From: Tetrahymena thermophila SB210
Taxonomy: Eukaryota; Ciliophora; Oligohymenophorea; Hymenostomatida; Tetrahymenidae
Length of the DNA: 64,000 bases
Assembly (NCBI RefSeq): GCF_000189635.1
Contig: NW_002476567.1
Coordinates: forward strand, 124,001-188,000
Reading direction: 5' to 3'
Shown: in pieces, positions 12,001 through 23,300 of the stretch
Layout of the letters: each line of letters starts with the position of its first letter
Position numbering within the stretch: position 1 is the stretch's first letter
Made by a program: the position numbers and the translations under genes
The notes under the pieces: model-generated
The model's database searches: none
What the model saw: only the letters and a program-made list of their open reading frames with translations
What the model was told of the DNA's origin: nothing

Positions 12001-13400
12001 TTTGTATGATTAGAGATAATGCAAATCATCAAAAAATATTAGATACATCTGTAAATATGAAATGTCTTTGCTGCCACTAGAAGGATCATTAAATAGTATA
12101 TTGTCCTTGCATACATTTTACTGCGAACACTAAAAGTTTAATTAATAAATTTAAATATTGCAAAGACTAGAGAAGATAAGAGTATTCTAAAAGAAAGTGT
12201 AAAAAACTTAAGTCTACTTAGCTGCTTAAAGAATTAATAAAAGCCTAAATAAAAATATCTTAGAACACAGAACTTTTGAAAGAACTCAAAAAGGGAATTG
12301 AGAAAAAAGAAAAAGATTAATAAAATATAAGCTCTAACTCCAGCTTATTAGAAAACTCAGATAGTTCTACAAGTTCATCAAATTAAACTATTAATTAACA
12401 ATAAGGTGATATCTGCGGCAGCTAAAAAAATATTAATGAAATTAAGTCTCACACTAAAATATTATAAGAATAAGAATTATAAAATCAAGAATAAATTTAA
12501 AAGTCTATTTCAAACGCTGATACTAATTCTATATAAAATAAAACTTTTAACAGCATTAATTTAGAGGAAAACATACTTAAAAAATCTAAATAACTATAGT
12601 TCATCAAATAAAAAAGTAGAGATTAACTTAAATAATAAGTGTAAGCATAAATACAAAATAGTATTTTAATAAATGAAAATATCAGCATACATGAGCCAAC
12701 TGAAGGCTCAACATATCAAAAGTAAGAAGAGCAAGATTATATTGAAGGTGTATTAGAAAAAAAAAGCTAATAAGAGATTTTAGAATACAACATGAACTGC
12801 TTAGATTTAAAGAGTTTTAACAACTTCAATTAAATTTAATTTGAAGAAAAACCTCCTTCATCAACATATTTTCCAGATCAAAATAACAAAGCAATAAAAT
12901 TCTAAGAAGACAGTTAAAGCTAGAATTCAAAGTAACAATAACAATTATTATCTCATCATCGCCAAAGTGTTTCAAAACAACATGTGAAGAGAAAAAGTGA
13001 ATATTTTAAAAATAAGAAGGCCATTTAAACAATTCAAGAATTGCAATACGAAATTATTTAAAATATAAAACTATAAATGTCTCCTAAAATTTAAAAATAA
13101 GATGAAGATCCTGGTCTTTAAAAATTAGATAAATTTTAATAATTAAACGAATACTAATTCGCTTATCTTAATAAAAGGAGAGAAGATATGAATTAAAGGT
13201 TTTAATAAGAACGACACAGCAAATTATTATTAGAAAATAGTTTTTTTATCTTTGACTCTCTAAAGAGTTACAAGCATTATTTTCCTCATAATAACTTAAG
13301 TCAAGTTTTATCTTCTCTAAGTTAATATAAGTTAAAGAAAGGTATCCAGCAAAAAAAATTACTGATAAAAAAAGCATTTAAATCTAAAAAAATTATTTGA
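9016..13400 (+). CDS. Cyclic-nucleotide-binding K+ channel with zinc knuckle (gene 2 of 4)
   Basis: Exons 9016-10167, 10223-10296, 10355-10570, 10620-10780, 10962-11423, 11505-11572, 11637-11777 and 11994-13400: 1,226 aa. N-terminal ~300 residues are Gln-rich with a conserved pre-S1 block (SFLISRFIYKMKKMI). S1 begins near residue 325 and S2 ends at CLNT (384), followed by YKKGAIIMNRKV. S3-S5 follow; the S4 segment carries only a few basic residues (IRLLLIVRLTNLKQL). The pore has filter TVGYGD (523-528), the K+ signature, and S6 is followed by a C-linker. The CNB domain (about 640-760) contains KGDIFGYEDF and NTRKFIAVSK. A CCHC knuckle (C-LC-C-HQKD-H-QIVY-C) lies at 782-795. A ~370-residue Q/N/S-rich tail ends with KSYKHYFPHNN near 1,180. 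Expected role: cyclic-nucleotide-modulated K+ efflux at the plasma or ciliary membrane. Its exon lengths match gene 3 almost exactly. The start is the first in-frame ATG; upstream DNA is non-coding. Confidence 0.9.
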
Positions 13401-14365
13401 TTCGTTAACTTTATTTTTTTTATGCCTAAAATATATTTTTGATCTTGTGGAAACTTAAAATAATTTATTTAAAGAATAAGTTAGAATATATTAATTTTTA
13501 AGAAAAAATAATTATTTTAATTAAAAATATCAAATTTATTTAATTTTCACTCTCTTTAAATTTGAGAAAAAAAATATTTTGTTTGACTGAAAATAAATTA
13601 ATGATATAAAAATTTTAAACAAAGTAAATGAATTAATTCCTTAACATTATTTTATTTTAAGTTTATATAAATATTTTAGAGATGTTAAAAATATTTTATT
13701 GTAAATTTTAATTATCTTAAAGACCAATTTATTGAATGATAACTGAAAATAATAATATAATTAATAAAATTCGGTTAGAATTTTCAAAAAGCAGAAACTC
13801 TAAATGCTGAGCTAATATGATATTACTGCCATAAAATACTAATTTAAATATTATTTATCATCAAGCCATTATTAAAAAATTTTGCTCATTGCTATTAAAT
13901 TTTACAAGCTTATTGGTGATTTTTATTATATGAGAAATTTAATATTAAATAAGTAAAATTAGTATTTTATTTAACATACATACTTAAATTTCAATTATTT
14001 TTAAAATTTATTAAATAGTAAATACACTTTTAGATTTTATAAAACGAATAAAAAGAGAAAATTATATATTTTTTGATATTATATTTTATTTTAAGTAGAT
14101 GATTTAAGAAATTTCATTGTTTTTTATAAATATAAATTTCCAGTTGAAGCACTTGTTTTAGTTTTTTTATTTTTTTACTATTCTAAATTTTGAACAATAT
14201 ATAGAAATATCAAAATTAATTAATAAAACACAATTAAAAAAGTCTGAATTTTGGGGGTTAATAAATAAACAAATAAACTATCATAAATATAAATAATAAT
14301 CAAATAACTTTTTTAAAGTAATTTGTTAATATAGGTTAAAAAATAAAGTCTTATTTACTTCTACT
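13401..14365. other. Intergenic region between channel genes 2 and 3
   Basis: About 965 bp with no protein-like frame, no RNA gene and no clear repeat. It holds the 3' end of gene 2 and the promoter of gene 3. Confidence 0.6.
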
Positions 14366-17300
14366 ATGAGAAAAAATGAATAGCAGCAACTCAGCTATTT
14401 TGCAGAGAGCAAAATTTAATCTTAAGAACTGCTAGAATAGTCCAAATTAGAAAATTTAATTTAAAATAATAGCCCAATAAATAGATTTGATCTTCAATAT
14501 TATCAAAAGAGAAGTGATACATCCGATATAGAAAATATTATGGTGAATGATGATTTATTAAAAGGAGCTAAAAAGCGCCAATAATCTTTATTTATGAAAG
14601 AACCTTTAAAATGTAACACAGCAGGTTAAACATTAGTATTTTAATCAGATTTCAATTTAGAAAATTAAAAGTAGCAGTAATAGCATGTATAAAATAAAAT
14701 TTTATCCTTGTAAAATTCTAAACAGACTATTTAGCTAGAGAATTAAGATTAGAAATGCGATCAATTATAATTATCCTTAACTAAACAGCAAGCTAAACAT
14801 GCTGAAAACCCTTAAAATATTTAAAATTAATTTATTTAGCTACTGCATCAAAAGCAGTAAAAACGAAATAGTAAGATTGGACTATGGAACTAAAGCTTTT
14901 TGATAACAAAATTCATGAGAGCTATAAAGGGAATGATTAGTGGGCGATTATTGAGTAGCTTAAATATTTAAATTCTATAGGCTATACAAGATAATTCAAT
15001 TGATCTTAATTCTTAGATATCATTTTTAAAATAAGTAAATATAAAACTTTAAATTGTATTACAAAATGATTTTTGTTAATTAAACTCATTTTTGTAAAAT
15101 TCAAAGATTTCATTATTCATTTTAACTATTTATAGGATTAAAAAAATAAGAACTCTACTTTTAAAATAAGATTAAATAGTAAATTTTTATTAAGGCTAAA
15201 TTAAATATTGATCATGTGTAAAAAATTATTCAATAGAGCTCCTAAATTGCAAAATTTTCAAATTGTGCTCATAAACCTTAGAACCAGTAAAATTGTTTTT
15301 TAAGCTTCACTTTTTATTTAAAAATTCATTTTAATTAAGGATGGTCACTTCAGTTTAGTCTTCGACATTATTTTTTTCTTTTCAACTTTGACTACTATTA
15401 TTACTGTGCCTATAGAAATAGCATTTTTTAATTTTCTCAAAAATGAAATAAAAATAATAGATTACTTCTTCATAATTTCTGCCTTTTTGTTCATACTTGA
15501 AATTCTTATTTCTCTTAGTAAAGTAACAGTTAAAATTAAAAAAATAATTTTTTCCCTTTATATAGTATCAATAATTTGTTATTTCTTGTCAAATACAAAT
15601 TAATATTTTATATGTAAAATTACTCACCTTAATTCCTCATTAATTAAGGCAACCTTTTATTAAGGCCATTTTAGAAAATTTTTGGTATTCTGGTGGCCTT
15701 TTTCTTTTTTTTTGAGAAATTAAGGATAAATAAAGGCTTTACAGTATTTATAAATATGAAAACTGTAGAAAATTGAATAAACGTTTGTATTTATTGATAA
15801 TTAAATTAACTAATTTAATATTATATTATTTTGAATTAGAAAAAAAATAAAATAAATTATCAATTTATTGATTTAATAGGGAATTTATGAATATGGTTAG
15901 GTTATTAAAGATAGAAAGAAAATACTGGTTAACTATATGAAAAATAGATTTAAGTATTGTATCTATTCAAATCTAATTTTTTAATAATTTTTATTTTATT
16001 ATAGGATAGACTTATTACTTCTTATTTTAATTTGTTTTTTCTGGACCAATAGATCTCCTTTTAAAATAGTTGTTGTAATCTTGCGTATCCCTGCTTTAAA
16101 ATAGCTATCTGAAAATATTGAGCAGCAATTACAATTAAATAGGTAGTAAATCACAATAATATAGTATTTGAAGCTTGTTTCAATTATAGTCATTATGTCT
16201 CATATTTTTGGATGCATGTATCTAATTTTAATTTAATAAATTATAAAATCATTGATTTATTCAATTTTTTTTTTTTTCCTTAATTTTGAAAGGTTTTATT
16301 ATATTGGAGCTTATTATAATCCTTCAACTGAAAATAATTGGGTCCATTCTTAAAATCTAGAAGATAAAAATATGGTAGATGTTTATATTGCTAGTTTTTA
16401 CTGGGCAATAGTAACTATGGCAAGCATAGGATATGGAGATATTGTGCCTATGAATATTTGTATATTTTATTTACTTAAAAAATAAAATTTAATATTTTTT
16501 TAATTAAATAGATGAAAGAATTTATGTAATTTTTATGGTGCTAGTGAGTAACTCAATAACAGCCTATACTATTAACAAAATAGGAGAAATTCTCGATTAA
16601 TATAACATACATGAAAAGTAAATAAAGCAAAAAATGATGGAAATCACTAAATAATTAAATTAAGCAAGCATTTCCAAGTAGCTTTAAATTAAGATAAATA
16701 AATAACTAGAATTTTTATTCTTTCATCAGCTGTAGGAAAACTATTCTATTAGAGATATTTTATAAACTCTAAGCTTAAATTTGTAGTGTCAATATAAAAT
16801 AGATGTTTTTGGTAAGTTTATTAAAAACTAACAAGTTTTTAATCAAGTATTCTCTGAAGAGTTTCTATAAGAAATATCTTTAACAGTTGTAGAGAAATCT
16901 TTTATGCCAGAAGAAATAATATTTGCAAAAAACTCTGAGCCAAACTAATTATATTTAATTTTGAATGGTGAAAGTAATATAATTATAAACTAAATTTTAT
17001 TACTTTTAAAAAATATTACTTTAAAAAGTTGAACTCAATATGTTTGAAATGCAAGGAAAACAAGATAATTGGAAAGGAAATATTTCAATTTATAAAGTAA
17101 GATAATCCTTTTGTATATAACTTGCTTTCATTGCTAAAATAATTAAAATAGAAAGGCGATATTCTTGGATATGAAGAATTTATAAGTGGCGATTAAAGGA
17201 AAAATAATGCTACTGCAAAAACAGTTACTAATGCCGGCTGTATTGATTAAAAATAATTTTTAGAAATAATCTAAAAATTCCCAAAAGATCATGTAAATAT

Positions 17301-18611
17301 AACTTTTTATTCTTCATTTGCACTATGCATTAAAAATTCACTTTTATTTATTTTATAAAATTTCATGAAATTAAATTTCAAAACTTAATAAAATTGTAGG
17401 AAATTTTTTGTATGATGAGAGATAAGTTGGTAATCTATAAAGAACGAAATAAATTGCTATAAAGATTAAAATGCGCTTGTTGTAAATAATCAAACCATGA
17501 TACTTAGTTTTGTCCACTAGTTCACTATATGCCACGTGAAATTTCTTTGATATTGAAAAGCCAATACTCAAAAAATTAAGAAAGGAAATTTTGTAAAAGG
17601 AGAAACTAAAAATAAAAAGCATATACCTAAATAAATGAAATAAAGTGTTTTATAAATTAATTATAATAAGATAGTGATATATATAACAAATTGTATTTCG
17701 AGTACAATTCATAATTAGAAGAAAAAAAGTAAGACTCTCTCCAAGATGTAATAAAAGAATTAGACAAGAACTTTGAATAATAGGGTATTAAGTTTAGTAA
17801 CAATTTTATTGTATCAAGTAAAGATATAATACAATATGAAGATCAAATTAAAGTTTTATAGTTTTAAAAATACAAGAATAAATAAAAGTAACCAGATAAT
17901 AATTAACAAGACAATCAGAAATTAAATTATAAAAGTAATATGTAAATCAAAACAAATGATATGAATGATGATTCAGGTACAATCAAATTTAATACAGAAA
18001 AAAATATAATTTTGCAATAATAACAGCCATAAAGTGATTTTAATGAAAAAGATTCTATCAAAATTTCTTATATTAATTTAGAGGTTTAAAATAGCAGCTT
18101 AAAAGCTATTGAGGATTCACCTAAAATATAATACGTTTAAAATACTCCAATTACATATGATTAAGACAACCCCATTTCAACAATATTAAAAAATGGAAAA
18201 GGTCAGACTATTTAATCAAATGGAAAAATATATATTAAAACTATATCAAGTGATTAAAAAAAGGGAATTTCAAATGATTAAATCCTTAGCAGTCATCTTA
18301 TAGTTGATGATTAATGTAAAATGGAGATGAATAATTAATAAGATGAATTGAATGTTGCCAAAAAAGTAAACTTCTCAAACCAATTAACATAAAACTATTA
18401 AAACTTGAGATCAAAAGATTTAAAAGGTGAAAAGTTTCAACCATCTAAGGTTGAGTTTGAAAACGAAGTTTTTATTGGACTTGATATGTATAAAAACTTT
18501 GTTTACTACTTTCCTCATAATAATTTAGAATAAATACTTATTATATATAATAAATTGAAAACTAAAAGAATTTTTAAAAAGATTGTTAACAAAAGATTCT
18601 AAAAAAGATGA
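14366..18611 (+). CDS. Cyclic-nucleotide-binding K+ channel with zinc knuckle (gene 3 of 4)
   Basis: Exons 14366-15034, 15136-15522, 15880-15953, 16005-16217, 16293-16459, 16512-16973, 17029-17096, 17152-17292 and 17400-18611: 1,130 aa. Same plan as gene 2: Gln-rich N-terminus, pre-S1 block (SFLITKFMRAIKGMI), S1-S2 (up to about residue 350), the loop YEYGQVIKDRKKIL, S3-S5 with a weakly charged S4, a pore with filter SIGYGD (492-497), S6, and a CNB domain with KGDILGYEEF. The CCHC knuckle (C-AC-C-KQSN-H-DTQF-C) is at 752-765, then a ~320-residue low-complexity tail and the terminal motif YKNFVYYFPHNN near 1,090. Six internal exons are 74, 213, 167, 462, 68 and 141 nt, against 74, 216, 161, 462, 68 and 141 in gene 2: a clear tandem duplication with retained intron positions. 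One extra intron (15035-15135) lies before S1. The 357-nt intron 15523-15879 carries two small hairpins. Confidence 0.9.
15627..15710 (+). other. Two short hairpins and T-tract inside an intron of channel gene 3
   Basis: Within intron 15523-15879 are two inverted repeats: ccttaatt (15627-15634) with aattaagg (15642-15649), and aaggcca (15662-15668) with tggcctt (15694-15700), directly followed by a run of T. The paralogous intron of gene 2 is only 55 nt and lacks them. The structure is too short to name an RNA family. Confidence 0.35.
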
Positions 18612-20302
18612 TATTTTTATTCCTCAATATACTATACTTCTTCTCTACTTCTAACCTATTAATATGACCCTTTTTACAGTTTTTGAGCAATACTTAATAA
18701 AATTTAGATTTATTAAATAAATTAAACAATAAAATGATTAAATGATAAATTAAAGTAAACAATTTTTAAAAAAGGTGAAATAATTCTCTATATATATTGA
18801 TTCAAAATTTAAAAGTAATCAAAGCATTATTTATTGTGTAGAGTATTAATGTACTCTATTTATATTTATTTGCTTTTTGTTTTGTTAAATATGGCTGTAT
18901 TTACAATTCAAAAATATATCTTATTTATTTATTGATGTCTATTATTTATTTAAGATCTCTTTATTATTTTAAATTTTAAATACACTCTTCCTTTCTAGTT
19001 TAATTTAAAATTCTTAAATTTAGTAAATTAATAATAAGATTTAAACAAAATATTTTATTGATAAATTATTTTTTTAATTATTTTTCTATTTTTTGAATAA
19101 ATATTAAAAGGTAGAGACATATTATTTTAAAAAAATAATGGCAATTAAATTAGTGATTAAATCTAATTTGATTATTTATATTGTGTAAATATTAATTTAT
19201 ACTTTAATAGTTGATATTACTTATTATATTTTATGATAAAAGTCTTTGAAAAAATATTTTATACTTAAATTTTTATTTAATTAGAGAAAAACAAAAGGAA
19301 TAGTGGAAATTAATTTTTTTTGTTTCAGTTTATTACTATTTTTCGTTCGAATCAATTAACAAAGAAGTTAATTTATTAATTTTTAAAATTTTCATGAATT
19401 AGTTATTTTGTTTAGATCTGACTTTTAACATAAAAATTATGTACTTTCAAATAAATTGCTTATTTTTAAACAAATTTTTATTTACGTAAACTGTTTTGAG
19501 CAATTAATTCAAGTAAAAAAATAATTTGAGTTTAAAAAATTTCGATTTTTAAAAAAGGAATAGCTTAAATAATTGGTTAGAATGAGCTACGCAATAATAA
19601 TATTTTTGCTTATCTAAAATATTTTAATCAAATTGAATAAAATGATTATAAATAAAGAAATGTTAATCTAATATATTTGCTATTTTACTTTTAATATGAA
19701 TAAATGCTAGATTTTGAAATAAAAATAGCATTCAAGCAGTGCGTTTAAATGCAGATTTAAATGTTTTTACCATGTGATTAGCTTTGCAAGCAATTCATTC
19801 AATTTTTAATTAGAAATAAATGTATAGATTGAATAGAATTAATTTAATTAATTTTTTAGAGTAACTAATTTTAATTATATGTTAAAATAGAAAAAAATAG
19901 TAGGGGTTAGTATTCAGCCAAAAAAGCAGTCGGTATAGATTGCTATGTTAACAATTCAACAAAGGAGAATCAGTATATTTTATTGAAATTGATAATTAAA
20001 TGTTTGTCTGGCTGGATCATTCATTCATTAATTATTTAATTAACTAATAAATTATTTATAGTTTTTCCTCTATTCAATATATAAATTAGTATTGTTACTT
20101 TGTAAAAAATTTGATATATTAAAAGAATTCATTTCTAAATAATCAAATTCCTTAATAATTAATTAATAAAGAAAAGGAATAATCACTACTAACAAAAAGT
20201 AGCAGTAATTCAAAGATATAAATACTAAAAAAATCTCTATATAGATTTACAATTAAAAACCATATTGCAGGTAAAACTAACACTACGAAAGTTTAATACC
20301 CC
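18612..20302. other. Long spacer between channel genes 3 and 4
   Basis: About 1.7 kb of AT-rich DNA. A GC-richer patch lies at 19,879-19,990, with an ATG at 19,879 opening 35 codons (MLKQKKIVGVSIQPKKQ...) before TGA. From about 20,060 a frame joins the first exon of gene 4 without a stop, but has no ATG until 20,303. These could be 5' untranslated sequence or an unrecognised upstream exon of gene 4. No RNA gene or clear repeat seen. Confidence 0.5.
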
Positions 20303-23300
20303 ATGCATAGCATAGCAAACTCTAGCAAACATGATTCTATTTCCATGTTTAATATAAAGAGTCATTAAGAGCTAATGGGAATAAAAAGAGATGTAGATTA
20401 TGATTTTTAACATCAATATTAGAATGATAATTATAATTAAACTAATTATGGAGGAATTTTTAAAGGGGAGAAAATTGATCCTAAAATAAATAACAGCGAA
20501 TTACTTATAAATTCAATGATAGAAGAATAAATTCACAAAAACAATAGCAATAACTAAAGCCAATATAATAATAACATGCAAGAGTTATAGAGTCCTGTAA
20601 CTTTTAAAGAATTCACTATTATTTCTCCTTAAAATACTAAAGACTAGATAGTTAGTAAATATTAGTAAAGCTATTAAGAAGATATCACCAATAGCTATTA
20701 AAATAAAGATGCGATAAAGGTATTGGATTCTTAGAATGATTTCAATATAAAAAGTAATGAAAACTTAAACCATTTAAGCAATATAGAACTTAAAAATAAA
20801 AGTAGTTTTGAAGAATAAACTCATGAGTACTAGAGTGAAAAAACAAAAGACTTTCATTTATAGGGTTAATTTAATTCGAAATTGTAAAATAGAACTTCTT
20901 TAATTAATAATCACATAGGCATCTCATCTCCATTTAAATAAGATAACTAATCATAATTAAATGGAAAATTTATTTATAGTTTTTAAAATGAACCAACAGA
21001 TGAAATGAGTAACTAAAATTTGCATTTGGCTCAGAGAATGTCAAGAAATCCTTCATTTAGAATTGATCATAATTCTATGGTTGGAAGCTAAAAACTGTTA
21101 AATAAAAATCATGCTTCGAATATGAATATAGGATAATTGAGTGAAACTTAGCATCATTAAAAATCAGAATATAAAAAAAATAGCATTACAACCACTTAAA
21201 ATACAAAAAATATACAAAAATAATCTAATATTTATATCCTTTCCATCCTTTGTTTGCGTGTCATTAAATTTGCTAAAAATTTGTTTTATTTTTCCTAAAG
21301 ATAGCAGTTCAAGCTATTGAATTAGATGAAAATTAAAATAATTGGTGATTCTGCTTCATTCTATAAGTACTTCTACTACTCTGGATAACTAAAATAGGTA
21401 TCAATTCGTCTCTTCTTTAACAAATTATGATTATAAACAATACTTAAATATAGCTGATAGAGTTTAATTTTCCCATTTAAAACTTCTCACATATGAAAAA
21501 AGCTATTTAATCTAAGCAAAAATCTCATCCATTAATTCTTTAAGATTACAAATAAAATTTTTTAAATCAAAGGACTTTATCAGAATTTAAGCAAAATGAA
21601 ATATTGTTTATTTTGTAACAACTTTACTAAGTGTAAATAAAATAAAATCTAAGTAAATACAATTTAAAGAAAAATACACAAAAATTATAAATATGAACAA
21701 TCTATCTCTTATTTTAGCTTAATATTTTCTTTTTGAGATTAAAAATGTTTTAAAATAGAAAAGAATTCAAATAATTCTGATACGCTTACTCAGAATATTT
21801 AATAAAATTCATCAGCTTTAATTAATTATTAGATTATCTTCTATACCTAATATAAACTTATTTTTTTAACAATACTAATATGAAGAAACCATCTATACTT
21901 GAAGTAGTCAAATATAAATTGAAGCAGTTTGTTTCAATAAGAAAACTAAATTCTTTAATAAGTCGCTGTCTATGTTCTAAGACTGAGGTTTAATTCCTTC
22001 CCGTAATTTTTTGAAATTCATTTATTTTAATAAACTTGATTTTATGATTAGTTACATGTGTTTAGTAATTTATCATCTCAATAAAAAGTGTAAATCAAAA
22101 ATTCCTTGAGAGCAATTAAAATATTGATATTATTTAATTTACACTTTATACATAAAATGTGAAAAAAATCAAAAGCTTATTAATTCAAGGGTATAAATTT
22201 AAGTATTATCAATTTTGAATGAAATATAAAAATACCATAAATTCTTAGAAATTGATTATAGTAAATCTTTACTTCCTTATTAAAATTTATACTTAAATGA
22301 AAAGGACTTCGATGAAGGCTCAAAAGCTAAGATAATTTGGGATATCTTTTTATTGCTTGTAACAATATTCAACATATTTACTTCTCCTCTTCGTCATTCA
22401 TTTGAAGCCTATCAAGACAGTTTGTTAACGACTAACTTTATTAGCACAGTCTTTGCTTTAGACATATTACTATAATTTAGGACAGTAAATTAAAATACCA
22501 TTTCATTTTTTTTAAAAATATTTTACTTAAGATTCAATTCATTTTTTATACCAATCACTCATTAAAATATTATATGGCTACCAGTTCCAAAAATAAATAA
22601 ATTATATCAAATTTTTACTTACTCTTCAATAGCTTATTTCATATCAATCAAATTTATTAAGTAAAAAATTAAAATTTTTATGAATGGTGTATTTGATTAG
22701 AAATTCAGAATTTGCTTCTTTTTCTAAGCAAGGAATGGTTGTAAAAAATAAATGCATTTAATTAATATTTAACATATGAAATTTTTATTAAATTATATCA
22801 AAATAAACTAAAAAAAGTTAAATAAAACAAAGAGTAAATTAATTAATACAATTAATTGCAATTACTTACATTTCAATAGAAATATGTGCTTAGATAAAAT
22901 AAATTTTTTTGATATTTCATAACTTTAAATGTCAAAAAAAATCTTTTTATGCTAATAAAAACCATTATTATTACAAAGTGTTTTTCTCAAATTAATTAAA
23001 TTATAATTTTTATCCAAAATGGTCAGGTATTGATAAGAAAATTTTATTTCTTAATCCAACTTTTACTATTATAAAATAATGAACTTTGGAAAGTGTAGCG
23101 AGCTAAATTTATTAACTTTATTTTAATATAAAAAGAGCTACTTTGAAAATGGACTGATAATCTCGAAGAAAAGCATGATTGTAATGAACTATTTAAAAGG
23201 GAAATTTATGTAAATCTATTAAACATTCAATAATATTAAAAATTTTATTTACAACAAAAATAACAAATTTTCATTGATATTTAAATTTTATTAAAATTAG

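Noticed and set aside
19879..19986. Short GC-richer frame (35 codons) upstream of channel gene 4 as its first exon
   Set aside because: No donor site gives the phase needed to join it to the frame entering the gene 4 N-terminal exon.
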